Source: CBFGWV01 sp965652545
Lineage (GTDB): Bacteria; Pseudomonadota; Gammaproteobacteria; Competibacterales; Competibacteraceae
Length of the DNA: 21,660 nucleotides
Direction: 5' to 3'
NCBI GenBank assembly: GCA_965652545.1
Contig: CBFGWV010000049.1
Coordinates: 1 to 21,660, forward strand
Under the pieces are notes generated by a model. The model saw only the letters and a program-made list of their open reading frames with translations. It did not search any database and was not told the DNA's origin. This document shows positions 7,296 through 15,434 of this stretch, in pieces. The translations under genes were made by a program, and so were the position numbers. Within the stretch, counting starts at the first letter, position 1. Every line of letters begins with the position of its first letter.

Positions 7296-8668
7296 CATCG
7301 CTGCGCCTGCGCCTGCTCGTTGCCCTGCTGCTGGTGGCCACCGGGTTCTGGGCAGTCTGGCTGTGCCTGCAAATGGCCTACCTGGCGCACGAGCAGTACG
7401 GCTGGCTGGACGATGCGCTGAGCGGTGTGGCGCACCAGATTCTGACCTCGCTGCCGCAGGACGTGGCGGTATTGTCGGACGACTCGACGCTGCTGTCGCT
7501 GCCGCCGGATGTGCCCACGGGCATCGACAAGATGAGCTTCCAGGTCTGGCAGTTGCCCGGCACCGGAGTGCTGCGTTCGCGCGAGTCGCCGGCCTCGCCG
7601 CTGCGGCCGGACTTCGCGCGCGGTTTCGGTATTCAGGACATCGATGGCCGGCAATGGCGGGTCTACGCCATCACTGACGCCACCGGGCGGATACAGGTAC
7701 AGACCGGCAAGCCGGTCGATGACATCTGGATGCTCATGCTCAAGGCGAGCAAGGTCGGCCTGCTGGCCGCACTGGTGGTACTCGCCGTGTTCGGGGTGAC
7801 CTTGTGGCTGGTGATCGGCTGGTCGCTGCGACCGGTGAACCGTTTACAGGCCGATATCGCGGCGCGGCACGATTACGACCTGGCACCGCTGGCAACCGAC
7901 GGCCTGCCGGCCGAGGTGGCGCCGTTGGTGGCCTCGTTCAACCGAATGCTGGTGCGTATCGACCGAGCCATCAGCAACGAGCGCCGCTTCATCGCCGATG
8001 CCGCGCACGAGCTGCGCACACCCCTGGCCGCGGTGCTGACACAGGCGCAAGTGGCCTTGAACACCCCCGACCTGGACCAGAGCCGGGCCGCTCTGCGCCA
8101 GTTGATCACCGCCGTGGAGCGCGGCACGCGGCTGGCCCAGCAACTGCTGGACTCCGCATGGCTGGAGGCCGATCCAGGCGGTGAGCAGTCGCGGCTGGAC
8201 CTCGCCGAGGTGGTCTCTCTGGTGGTTCACGAGTTCGAGATGCTTGCCGGGCAGCACCGCCAGCACATCGTGCTGGAGACCGCGTACTCGCCGGTGAGCG
8301 GCGATGTCGACCGGCTCGGCATCCTGGTGCGCAACCTGCTGGACAATGCCGTGCGCTACAGCGGCGAGGGCAGCCGTATCGTCGTGGACTGCCGGCCCAC
8401 GGACGAGGGCATCGGCCTGCGGGTCAGTGACGACGGGCCGGGTGTCGGCGAGGACTGCCGGCACGAGCGGTTGTTCGACCGCTTCTATCGCGAGCCCGGC
8501 AACGGCCGCCGTGGCAGCGGCATCGGCTTGTCCCTGGTGCGCGACATCGCCCGCACGCACGGCGCCAGCGTCAGCATCGGCAAGGGCCCGGATGGGTGCG
8601 GACTGGCCGTGCACGTGGTCTTTCCCGCCCGTACTTGCGTTGACCGCTATAAATGTAGGATGGGTTGA
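7292..8668 (+). CDS. Membrane sensor histidine kinase, QseC/PmrB type
   Basis: A 458-residue sensor kinase starting at a GTG that overlaps the regulator stop. The first membrane helix is at about residues 7-29 and the second at about 154-177, enclosing a periplasmic sensor of roughly 120 residues. A HAMP-like linker follows. The phosphoacceptor is His239 in Ala-His-Glu-Leu-Arg-Thr-Pro. The ATPase domain shows the N box (Asn348, Asn352), G1 (Asp380-Asp381-Gly-Pro-Gly), F box (Leu-Phe-Asp-Arg-Phe-Tyr) and G2 (Gly-Ser-Gly-Ile-Gly-Leu, 408-413). The normal family end is near residue 446. The last few residues and the stop codon are supplied by a family A repeat at 8653-8685, so the original 3' end seems to have been replaced. 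It should phosphorylate the adjacent regulator. Confidence 0.93.
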   Translation: MTSLRLRLLVALLLVATGFWAVWLCLQMAYLAHEQYGWLDDALSGVAHQILTSLPQDVAVLSDDSTLLSLPPDVPTGIDKMSFQVWQLPGTGVLRSRESPASPLRPDFARGFGIQDIDGRQWRVYAITDATGRIQVQTGKPVDDIWMLMLKASKVGLLAALVVLAVFGVTLWLVIGWSLRPVNRLQADIAARHDYDLAPLATDGLPAEVAPLVASFNRMLVRIDRAISNERRFIADAAHELRTPLAAVLTQAQVALNTPDLDQSRAALRQLITAVERGTRLAQQLLDSAWLEADPGGEQSRLDLAEVVSLVVHEFEMLAGQHRQHIVLETAYSPVSGDVDRLGILVRNLLDNAVRYSGEGSRIVVDCRPTDEGIGLRVSDDGPGVGEDCRHERLFDRFYREPGNGRRGSGIGLSLVRDIARTHGASVSIGKGPDGCGLAVHVVFPARTCVDRYKCRMG

Positions 8669-8685
8669 GCAACGCGATACCCATC
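8653..8685 (+). repeat. Family A REP-like element, copy 1
   Basis: A 33-base element starting ATGTAGGATGGGTTGAGC and ending GCGATACCCATC. GATGGGT and ACCCATC at its two ends can pair as a small hairpin. It is one base shorter than the inverted pair at 15271-15389 but clearly the same family. It overlaps the 3' end of the kinase gene and provides its TGA stop, then ends 26 bases before the deaminase start. Confidence 0.82.
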
Positions 8686-8711
8686 ATGCATTTCAAAAGG
8701 GAGAACGCCGT

Positions 8712-10259
8712 ATGCCGATGCACGCCGCTCGCGCGCTGTTGATTCTGGGGCTGAGTGTTCTGGCCGGCTGTGCCGGGCTGCAAACGGGGGCGCCGTCGGT
8801 CGATGGTTCGGCGGCCGATCGTTTCGCGGCGGTCAAGGACTCGCCGGTGCAACTGCATATGTTCCTCCAGCGCTTTCCCAAGGGCGGCGATCTGCACAAC
8901 CACTTGAGCGGGGCGGTCTACGCCGAGGACTTCATCGACTGGGGCCTGGCCAATGGCGTGTGCTTTCACCTTGCGTCCTTGTCCGCCACCCCGCCGCCTT
9001 GCGATGCACGCGCCGGCCGCCCGCTGTTGCGAAAGGCCTTCGCGGACGGGGCGATCACCCGCGATGCGGTCATCGACGCCTGGTCGCTGCGCAATTTCGT
9101 CCCGGGCCATTCGGCCCCCTCCGGGCATGCGCAGTTCTTCGGCACCTTTGGGCGTTTCAACGCCGCCAGTGACGACCAGGGCGGTCAAATGCTGGCCGAG
9201 GTGGTCCGCCATGCCGCCGACCAGAACATTGTCTATCTGGAGCTGATGGCCTCCCCGCAGATGAGCGCGGCGCGGGCCCTGGCGCGCAAGGTCGGTCCAC
9301 AGCCCGATCTCGACGCCTTGTACGACGCGTTGATGGCCGCCGGTATCGAAACCCTGGTACCCAAGGCCTCGGCGGGTTATGCCGATATGGTGGCGGCCAA
9401 GGACCGGCGCTTTGGTTGCCCAGCGTCCGCGGACCCGGCCTGCGAGGTCGAGGTGCGTTTCCTGGCCCAGGTCATCCGCACCTTCCCGCCCGAGCAGATC
9501 TTCGCGCAGTCGCTGCTGGGCTTCTTGCTGATCGAGGCCGACCCGCAAGTGGTGGGGCTCAACCTCGTGGCGCCGGAGGACGATGCACTGGCGCTGGCGA
9601 CCTACGATGCCCAGATGCAGCAGCTTGGCTACTTGGCCGAGCGTCGCGGGCCCCAGGCGGTCACGTTGCATGCCGGTGAGCTCACCCTAGGCTTGGTGCA
9701 TCCGCGGCACCTGCGCAGCCATATCCGCCAGGCCGTGGAGGTGGCCGGTGCGCGGCGCATCGGCCATGGCGTGGACATCGCCTACGAGCACGACGCCGAG
9801 CGTCTGCTGCAACACATGGCGCGTGAGGAGATCGCGGTGGAGATCAACCTCACCAGCAACGAGCAGATCCTCGGCGTCAGCGGCGATGAGCACCCCTTCG
9901 ACACCTACCGCGCCTACGGCGTCCCGCTGACCATCAGCACCGACGACGAAGGCGTCAGCCGCGGCAGCCTCACCCACGAGTACCAGCGCGCGGTGCAGAC
10001 CTATGACCTGTCCTATGCGGATATCCTCGCCTTCTCGCGCAATGCATTGAGCTACGCCTTCCTCGATGGGCGGAGCCTGTGGGCGGACAACCGCGCGTTC
10101 ACCCCCGTGGCCGAATGCACCGGCGAACGCCTGGGCGGCCCGTCACCGGACGCCGAGTGCGCGGCCTTTCTTCAAGAGAACGAAAAGGCGGATCTGCAAT
10201 GGCGCCTGGAGGCACGTATCGCAGCGTTCGAGGCCGACCCCGCAGGTGTCGACCGCTGA
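8712..10259 (+). CDS. Predicted lipoprotein of the adenosine deaminase family (ADA2/ADGF-like)
   Basis: A 515-residue protein. The N-terminus is a lipoprotein signal ending Leu-Ala-Gly-Cys20, so it is probably anchored outside the cytoplasm. The rest is a metal-dependent deaminase barrel: His62-x-His64 (zinc ligands) in Gly-Asp-Leu-His-Asn-His-Leu; His320-Ala-Gly-Glu323, with the zinc ligand and catalytic Glu; Arg-Ile-Gly-His352-Gly; and Ser-Thr-Asp411-Asp412, with the last zinc ligand. It is longer than cytoplasmic adenosine deaminase (about 340 residues), and the late Arg-Asn-Ala-Leu-Ser-Tyr-Ala-Phe segment resembles the secreted ADA2/ADGF group. The substrate could be adenosine, deoxyadenosine or a related adenine compound. 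The frame is open upstream to 8304, but the AAGGGAG site and signal peptide select the ATG at 8712. Confidence 0.86.
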   Translation: MPMHAARALLILGLSVLAGCAGLQTGAPSVDGSAADRFAAVKDSPVQLHMFLQRFPKGGDLHNHLSGAVYAEDFIDWGLANGVCFHLASLSATPPPCDARAGRPLLRKAFADGAITRDAVIDAWSLRNFVPGHSAPSGHAQFFGTFGRFNAASDDQGGQMLAEVVRHAADQNIVYLELMASPQMSAARALARKVGPQPDLDALYDALMAAGIETLVPKASAGYADMVAAKDRRFGCPASADPACEVEVRFLAQVIRTFPPEQIFAQSLLGFLLIEADPQVVGLNLVAPEDDALALATYDAQMQQLGYLAERRGPQAVTLHAGELTLGLVHPRHLRSHIRQAVEVAGARRIGHGVDIAYEHDAERLLQHMAREEIAVEINLTSNEQILGVSGDEHPFDTYRAYGVPLTISTDDEGVSRGSLTHEYQRAVQTYDLSYADILAFSRNALSYAFLDGRSLWADNRAFTPVAECTGERLGGPSPDAECAAFLQENEKADLQWRLEARIAAFEADPAGVDR

Positions 10260-10311
10260 GGCCCCGTGGATCGTGGACGGCTTCTGAAGTTACCCGGCCC
10301 CTGGATGGCCG

Positions 10312-10461
10312 CCCCTGGGATCGCCGAGTTGTACTCGGCAGCCGGCCAAGGCCGGCCGGTTGGACGGTGCTATTCGCCGACACTCGCGTTTGGCTCACGG
10401 CGCAGTGCAGATTGGCCGAGCTGGCGCTCGGCTGCCGAGTACAACTCGGCGATCCCAGGGG
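10312..10461. repeat. Family B inverted pair (BIME-like), two exact 33-base arms
   Basis: The arms at 10312-10344 and 10429-10461 are perfect reverse complements and enclose 84 bases. Each arm is itself a hairpin: GCCGAGT-TGT-ACTCGGC, seven paired bases and a three-base loop. The spacer contains further GC-rich self-complementary segments near 10341-10359. The element fills most of the 220-base gap between the convergent deaminase and nrtR genes, where it could end transcription from both sides. No further copy is present in the window. The arrangement is like REP pairs (BIMEs), unrelated in sequence to family A. Confidence 0.85.
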
Positions 10462-10479
10462 GCGCCACGCCAGCCCGTC

Positions 10480-11244
10480 TCACCCGCTCCGGCGGGGGCT
10501 GAAGGTACGCGGAAAGACCACCGGTGCCGAGCGGTCCTTCAGGCGGTAGCCCAGCGGTGGACGGCGGGTATTGCCGGGTATGACGCCGACCTCGTCGAGA
10601 AAGTCCGCCGCCAGCATGCGGGTTCGGAACCCGCTTTTGTCCACGGTGCGGCCGAGCACGGTTTCATAAATGCGCTGCAACTGCGGCAGCGTGAACGGTT
10701 CGGGCAGCAGGAAGGCGGGCAGGGAGGTGTACTCGACCTTGCTGCGCAGGCGCTCCAGCGCCGTCTGGAGTATCGCCCCGTGGTCGAAGGCCAGACGGCC
10801 GTCGCGCAGCAGGGGGTCCACTTCGAACCACGCGACGTCGTCCGCGTTGGCACCCTTCGCCAGTCGCAGATCCTGCGCCGGTATCAGGGCGAAGTAGACA
10901 TGCGTCGCCGACCAGCCGCGCGGGTCGCGGGTCGCGCCGCCCCAACTGCCCAGTTGCTCCAGATAGGGGCTGGCGATGCCCGTTTTCTCCAGCAGCTTGC
11001 GCCGCGCGCAGGCCAGCAGGTTGTCGTCGAGGTCCACGTTCACAAAGCCGCCGGGCAGCGCCCACAAGCCGGGGAAAGGCTCGTCCGCATTCTTCGGGCG
11101 CTGTACCAGCAACACCTCCAGCGCCTTGTCGCGTACGGTGAAGATGACCACATCCACCGTGGTGAACGGGCGGGGGAAGTCGCCGCCCGCGCGCAACATC
11201 GCCGGGTCTGTGTTCTCGACACCCGCTACTGGTGCTGCGCTCAT
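10480..11244 (-). CDS. nrtR: NrtR, Nudix-domain transcriptional regulator of NAD metabolism
   Basis: A 254-residue protein with a Nudix-fold sensor domain (about 25-165) and a C-terminal winged helix (about 170-235). The latter contains Leu-Pro-Gln-Leu-Gln-Arg-Ile-Tyr-Glu (186-194) and a following Asp-Lys-Ser-Gly-Phe-Arg segment, both characteristic of NrtR. The Nudix box after Gly-Gly65-66 is degenerate: the acidic metal ligands of REXXEE read Arg-Lys-Leu-Leu-Glu-Lys (82-87). Hydrolysis is therefore unlikely and the domain probably only binds its ligand; ADP-ribose is the known effector of characterised NrtR. The gene is last in the NAD operon and overlaps the nadM stop in an ATGA. It would repress this operon, including itself. 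The frame continues upstream to 11763, but the overlap start at 11244 fits family length. Confidence 0.92.
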   Translation of the reverse strand: MSAAPVAGVENTDPAMLRAGGDFPRPFTTVDVVIFTVRDKALEVLLVQRPKNADEPFPGLWALPGGFVNVDLDDNLLACARRKLLEKTGIASPYLEQLGSWGGATRDPRGWSATHVYFALIPAQDLRLAKGANADDVAWFEVDPLLRDGRLAFDHGAILQTALERLRSKVEYTSLPAFLLPEPFTLPQLQRIYETVLGRTVDKSGFRTRMLAADFLDEVGVIPGNTRRPPLGYRLKDRSAPVVFPRTFSPRRSG

Positions 11245-12302
11245 GCGGGGATTAACCCGAGAAAGTGATCGAGCATGTGAAAGTGATCGTCGTGGAAGCG
11301 GTCCTCCATCGCCGTCAGACGCTCGATCGGCACCCATTCGACCGCTTGCGCGTCGTCGTCGGCGCGTACCGCGGGCAGCGCTCGCTCGCCCAGGTCGAAG
11401 TAATGCGCATGCGTGATCGTACGGCCGCGCTGGCTGCGGTCGGGGTGGTCGAAGACGGCGGTCGCGCGCAGGCAGTGACGCAAGGTGTCGGCGTCGACCC
11501 TCAAATGCGTCTCTTCGGCCAGCTCGCGCACGGCGGACTGGTATACCGTCTCGCGTTGCTCGATGAAGCCGCCGGGGACCGCGTGCAAACCCCGCCCGGG
11601 CGCCCGGGCGCGCTGGATCAACAGCACATGCCCGGCACAGCGCACGATGGCATCGACGGTGACGAACACCGGCGGGTAGGGCGCTGTGCTCCAGGCGGCT
11701 TTGTCCTGCCGCAGCATGCGCCACTCGTCCGCCAGGTCGGCGGCGATGGGCGTGGCCAGCCAATTGCGCAGAAAGGCGCCGGTGGCCGCCGGGATGCTGT
11801 CCTCCAGTGCGGCCAGCGTGGCGTCGATGTGCCCCGGCGCGGCGCCGAACAAGGCATCGCGCAACTGCGTGCCGTCGGCGCCGGGCAGGCGGTCGACGTG
11901 CAACAGCGGCCAGTCGGGAAAGGCACGCAGATAATTGCTGGTGTCATCCTTGAAGTGGCCGACGAGCGTGATCGACGGTGTGCTGCCATTCTCCTGCGCG
12001 GTCATGGCGGCGACGCCGTCGCGGACCAGGCCCGCCCAACGCTCTTCGTCGTAGACATCGCGCATCGGCAGGGTGCGCACGCGCGCGCGGTCGGCTTCCA
12101 CCAACGCCTCGCGGATCATCTGCGCGCGCTCGGTCCAGGTGAAGGGGTTGCGCGGTGTGCGCGCCTGATGGGCCGAGCCGATCACGACGATCACCTGTTC
12201 CGCCGCCGCCAGTGCGCGTCGCAGCAACGCCAGGTGCGCGTTGTGAAAGGGCTGGAAGCGGCCGATGAGCACGGCGACGGTCGGGGGGGGAGCGGGTGTC
12301 AT
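11241..12302 (-). CDS. nadM: Bifunctional NMN adenylyltransferase / Nudix hydrolase
   Basis: A 353-residue two-domain enzyme. Residues about 8-175 are a nucleotidyltransferase of the NadM type, with Gly14-Arg-Phe-Gln-Pro-Phe-His-Asn-Ala-His-Leu as the ATP-binding motif and Arg-Asn-Pro-Phe-Thr-Trp-Thr-Glu-Arg (51-59) typical of this family. Residues about 205-345 are a Nudix hydrolase with an almost perfect Nudix box at 245-267 (Gly245, Glu251, Arg259-Glu260, Glu263-Glu264; His266 replaces the usual Gly). The same fusion is known in Synechocystis and Francisella, where the first domain makes NAD from NMN and the second can hydrolyse ADP-ribose. The start at 12302 lies 10 bases after nadE, with an AAGG site inside the nadE end. 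The stop overlaps nrtR. Confidence 0.93.
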   Translation of the reverse strand: MTPAPPPTVAVLIGRFQPFHNAHLALLRRALAAAEQVIVVIGSAHQARTPRNPFTWTERAQMIREALVEADRARVRTLPMRDVYDEERWAGLVRDGVAAMTAQENGSTPSITLVGHFKDDTSNYLRAFPDWPLLHVDRLPGADGTQLRDALFGAAPGHIDATLAALEDSIPAATGAFLRNWLATPIAADLADEWRMLRQDKAAWSTAPYPPVFVTVDAIVRCAGHVLLIQRARAPGRGLHAVPGGFIEQRETVYQSAVRELAEETHLRVDADTLRHCLRATAVFDHPDRSQRGRTITHAHYFDLGERALPAVRADDDAQAVEWVPIERLTAMEDRFHDDHFHMLDHFLGLIPA

Positions 12303-12312
12303 CGAGTGGCCT

Positions 12313-14013
12313 TCAGACGAACTTGGCGGCAATCGGCATCTGCCGGCCGGTGCCGAATGAGCGTGCACGCACGCGGATGATCGGCGGGGCCTGGCGACGC
12401 TTGTACTCGTTGTGCGCGACCATGCGGCGGATGCGCTGCACCAGTGCCTCGCCTTCGGCCGTACCGCGCAGCGCTTCGACGAAGGCCCTTGCCTCGTCGC
12501 GCTCCCAGCGCGCCAGGCGCTTGCCCTCGATCAGCACTTTCAGGATCTCGTCCAACACCGGGTAGGGCGGCAGGCTGTCGGTGTCGCGCTGGTTGGGCGC
12601 AAGCTCCGCCGAGGGCTCCTTGTCGATGATCGCCTGCGGGACCAACTCGCGGCCGGCCGTGTCGTTGAGGTGACGCGAGAGGGCGAAGACCTCGGTCTTG
12701 TACAGATCACCGATCAGGCCGAGACCGCCGTTGGTGTCGCCGTACAAGGTGCAGTAGCCAACTGAGATCTCGGACTTGTTGCCGGTGGTCAGCAGCAGGT
12801 GGCCGAAGGCATTGGAGTATTCCATCAGCACGGTGCCGCGCACGCGGGCTTGCAGGTTCTCCAGCGGCAGGCCGCGCAAAGGCGTGCCGAAGCTGGTCTC
12901 GAACTGCGCCGAGAAGGCGGCCACGGTGTCGGCGATGGGGTGGGTGAGCAGCTCGATGCCGAGGTTGTGGCACAAGGCGACGGAGTCGGTCACCGAGCCG
13001 GCCGAGGAGTAGACCGAGGGCAGGGTGATCGCGACCACGTTGTCCGGACCAAGCGCCTCGACCGCCAGCGCCAGCGTCAATGCACTGTCGATACCGCCGG
13101 ACGAGCCGACCACCGCCTGGCGGAAGCCGCAGCGGCGGGCGTAGTCGCGCAGGCCGAGGACGATCTGCGCGCGATAGAACTCCAGGGTCGGCAGGCCGTC
13201 GGGCGGGACCGCGGGTAACGGCCCGCCGTTTTCCGCCAGGAACCGCCCCTGGTCGAAGCGCAGCGTGCGCACATCCTCAACGAAGCGCTGTGCCTCGAAG
13301 GTGACGCCGCGCTCAGGCTCGACGGCGAAGGAGGCGCCGTCGAAGACGATTTGGTCCTGGCCGCCGACCTGGTTCACGTACAGCAGCGGCAGCCGGTAAC
13401 GACGGCTGGCATCGCCGAAGATCTGGTGACGCTGCTCGCGCTTGCCGACCTCGGAGGGGCTGGCGTTGATCGACAGGACCAGGTCGGGCGCCGCATCGGC
13501 CATGCGCGTGAATGGGTTGACGGCGTAGTCCAGCTCATCGTCGTTCCAGCCGTCCTCGCAGATCATCAGCCCCACCTGGTAGTGCCCTATACGCAGCACG
13601 CGCGCGACATCGGGGCCCGGCTCGAAATGGCGGTGTTCGTCGAAGATGTTGTAGGTCGGCAGCAATTGCTTGGCGTAGCTGCGTACGACTTCGCCGGCCC
13701 TGATCACCACCGATGCGTTGTACAACCGCTTGCCGGGCCCCGGACGCGCTTCGGGCATACCCACCACCCAGTTGAGGTCCGGCCATTGGCGCGAGGCCTC
13801 GAGCAGACTGGCAAGACCTGCGTCGACCCGATGCATGAATTCGGCCTCTTCGAGCAGGTCGGCCGGGTAGTAGCCAGTGAGCGACAGCTCGGAGAACACC
13901 AGCAGTTCGGTGCCGTGCCCGGCTGCCGTGCGGGCGGCGTCGATCATTTTCTCGACATTGCCCTCGATGTCGCCGACGGTGTAGTTGAGCTGGGCGATAG
14001 TGATCGTCAGCAT
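12313..14013 (-). CDS. nadE: Glutamine-dependent NAD synthetase
   Basis: A 566-residue enzyme with two domains. The N-terminal nitrilase-like glutaminase (about 1-265) has the triad Glu42 (Phe-Ser-Glu-Leu), Lys115 (Ser-Tyr-Ala-Lys-Gln-Leu-Leu-Pro) and Cys152 (Ile-Cys-Glu-Asp-Gly-Trp). The C-terminal synthetase (about 275-540) has the pyrophosphate loop Ser304-Ser-Gly-Gly-Ile-Asp-Ser and the late Pro-Ser-Ala-Glu-Leu segment. It converts nicotinate adenine dinucleotide to NAD, using ammonia released from glutamine. The ATG at 14013, with a GAGGA site six bases before it, is chosen because the protein then begins at the first strand of the nitrilase fold; the frame is open to 14082. It lies 11 bases after pncB and 10 before nadM. 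Confidence 0.95.
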   Translation of the reverse strand: MLTITIAQLNYTVGDIEGNVEKMIDAARTAAGHGTELLVFSELSLTGYYPADLLEEAEFMHRVDAGLASLLEASRQWPDLNWVVGMPEARPGPGKRLYNASVVIRAGEVVRSYAKQLLPTYNIFDEHRHFEPGPDVARVLRIGHYQVGLMICEDGWNDDELDYAVNPFTRMADAAPDLVLSINASPSEVGKREQRHQIFGDASRRYRLPLLYVNQVGGQDQIVFDGASFAVEPERGVTFEAQRFVEDVRTLRFDQGRFLAENGGPLPAVPPDGLPTLEFYRAQIVLGLRDYARRCGFRQAVVGSSGGIDSALTLALAVEALGPDNVVAITLPSVYSSAGSVTDSVALCHNLGIELLTHPIADTVAAFSAQFETSFGTPLRGLPLENLQARVRGTVLMEYSNAFGHLLLTTGNKSEISVGYCTLYGDTNGGLGLIGDLYKTEVFALSRHLNDTAGRELVPQAIIDKEPSAELAPNQRDTDSLPPYPVLDEILKVLIEGKRLARWERDEARAFVEALRGTAEGEALVQRIRRMVAHNEYKRRQAPPIIRVRARSFGTGRQMPIAAKFV

Positions 14014-14024
14014 GATCGTCCTCG

Positions 14025-15215
14025 TTAGGCGCGCACGTTGAAGACTTGGCGCAGGTACGCCAGGAAGGTTTCGTCGGTGCACAGGGTCTTGCCGGGCGAA
14101 TCGGCCAGCTTGGCCACCGGTTGGTCGTTGCAGCGCACCAGCTTCATGACGATGTTCAAGGGTGTCAGACCCATGTCGTTGCTCAGGTTCGTGCCGATAC
14201 CGAAGCCCAGTTGCGTGCGATCGGCGAAGTGGCGATATATGCCAAAGGCAGTGTCCAGGTCCAGGCCGTCGGAGAACACCAGGCGTTTGGTGTGCGCATC
14301 GATACGCAGCTTGGCGTAGTGGGCCAGCGCCTTCTCGCCCCAGGTGATCGGGTCTCCCGAGTCGTGTCGCAGGCCGTCGAAAAGCTTGGCGAAGTACAGG
14401 TCGAAGTCCGCCAGGAAGGCATCCATGCCGACTACATCCGTAAGCGCGATGCCGAGGTCGCCGCGGTACTCCTGTACCCAGCCCTCGAGGGCGGCCTTCT
14501 GGAAATTGCGCAGCCGGACGGTGTCCAGTGCCTGATACGTTTGCAGGTACTCGTGCGCCATGGTGCCGATCGCCACCAGGCCGAGCTTGTGCGCCAGGTA
14601 CACATTGGACGTGCCCTTGAAGTACTGCGGCATCTCGTCCCTCAGCGTGCGCACGACCTCCTCCTGCCAGGCGCCGCTGAAGCGCCGGCGTATGCCGAAG
14701 TCGAAAAACTCGAACGGATGACGACGTTGCGCCTCGGTGCCGAAGTCGCGCAGCAGCGCAAGCTTCGCCTGCAACCGGGCCCGGCCGGTGGCGATGGCTG
14801 CGGCGGCATCGACGCGGCGAAAGTACAACTCGTTGATGATCGCCAGCACGTAGATCTCGAAGGCCATCACATGCACCTGCGGACCTTTGGCCACGACCTG
14901 CAGAGTCGAACCCTCGGCATGCACTTGGATGAAGCGGCGCTGGAAGCGGAAGATCCGCAGAAAGTCCACGAAGTCTGACCGGATGTAGCGCAGCCCAGCG
15001 ATATAGGCCAACTCGTCCTCAGTGAGGCTCAGGCTGCACAGGTGGTCGAGCTGCTCGTTCACCTCGGCCAGCAACTCGGTCAGCGGGAAGGCACCGATGT
15101 TGCGGCAGACGAAGTGGTACTCGGCCTGCACCTGCGGGTGGCGGTGCAGCATGGCCTGCCACATGGTGAACTTGTACAAGTCCGTTTCGAGCAGGCTGTG
15201 GATGATCGGCGACAT
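14025..15215 (-). CDS. pncB: Nicotinate phosphoribosyltransferase
   Basis: A 396-residue protein, the usual length for bacterial PncB. It begins with the family signature Leu-Leu-Glu-Thr-Asp-Leu-Tyr-Lys-Phe-Thr-Met (8-18). It carries His221 in Met-Ala-His-Glu-Tyr-Leu-Gln, the position of the phosphorylated catalytic histidine, and the PRPP-site segment Arg283-His-Asp-Ser-Gly-Asp-Pro. The enzyme joins nicotinate to PRPP to give nicotinate mononucleotide, using ATP. A purine-rich GGGGGGA ribosome site precedes the ATG. It lies 219 bases downstream of pncA, with a family A inverted repeat in the gap, so its expression may be partly separate from pncA. Confidence 0.95.
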   Translation of the reverse strand: MSPIIHSLLETDLYKFTMWQAMLHRHPQVQAEYHFVCRNIGAFPLTELLAEVNEQLDHLCSLSLTEDELAYIAGLRYIRSDFVDFLRIFRFQRRFIQVHAEGSTLQVVAKGPQVHVMAFEIYVLAIINELYFRRVDAAAAIATGRARLQAKLALLRDFGTEAQRRHPFEFFDFGIRRRFSGAWQEEVVRTLRDEMPQYFKGTSNVYLAHKLGLVAIGTMAHEYLQTYQALDTVRLRNFQKAALEGWVQEYRGDLGIALTDVVGMDAFLADFDLYFAKLFDGLRHDSGDPITWGEKALAHYAKLRIDAHTKRLVFSDGLDLDTAFGIYRHFADRTQLGFGIGTNLSNDMGLTPLNIVMKLVRCNDQPVAKLADSPGKTLCTDETFLAYLRQVFNVRA

Positions 15216-15270
15216 GGTTTGCGTTCCCCCCGGTAATCGTGGTGCTCAGTCGCCGGCCTAGCGCAACGAT

Positions 15271-15389
15271 ATGTAGGATGGGTTGAGCGACAGCGATACC
15301 CATCGTTGAATAGCAGCGCGGATCGGCGGAGACACGATTTCGATCAAGTGCGGCTGATGGGTATCGCTGTCGCTCAACCCATCCTACAT
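15271..15389. repeat. Family A inverted pair (BIME-like), copies 2 and 3, within the NAD operon
   Basis: Two 34-base arms at 15271-15304 and 15356-15389 are perfect reverse complements and enclose 51 bases. Each arm also has GATGGGT/ACCCATC ends that can fold on themselves. The pair sits in the 219-base gap between pncA and pncB. In RNA the long stem would be very stable and could stop or process the transcript between the two genes. The rest of the gap shows no reading frame or clear promoter. Confidence 0.88.
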
Positions 15390-15434
15390 TGAAAAACTTG
15401 TCTCAAATGTCGAGATCTCGTGGACCAAGCGTCG

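Noticed and set aside
8304..8711. Upstream extension of the deaminase frame
   Set aside because: It overlaps the kinase gene in another frame and would bury the lipoprotein signal. The ATG at 8712 has a ribosome site.
15305..15355. Possible small RNA or gene inside the family A pair
   Set aside because: Only 51 bases, with no start codon plus ribosome site, no promoter and no conserved RNA pattern that I can see.
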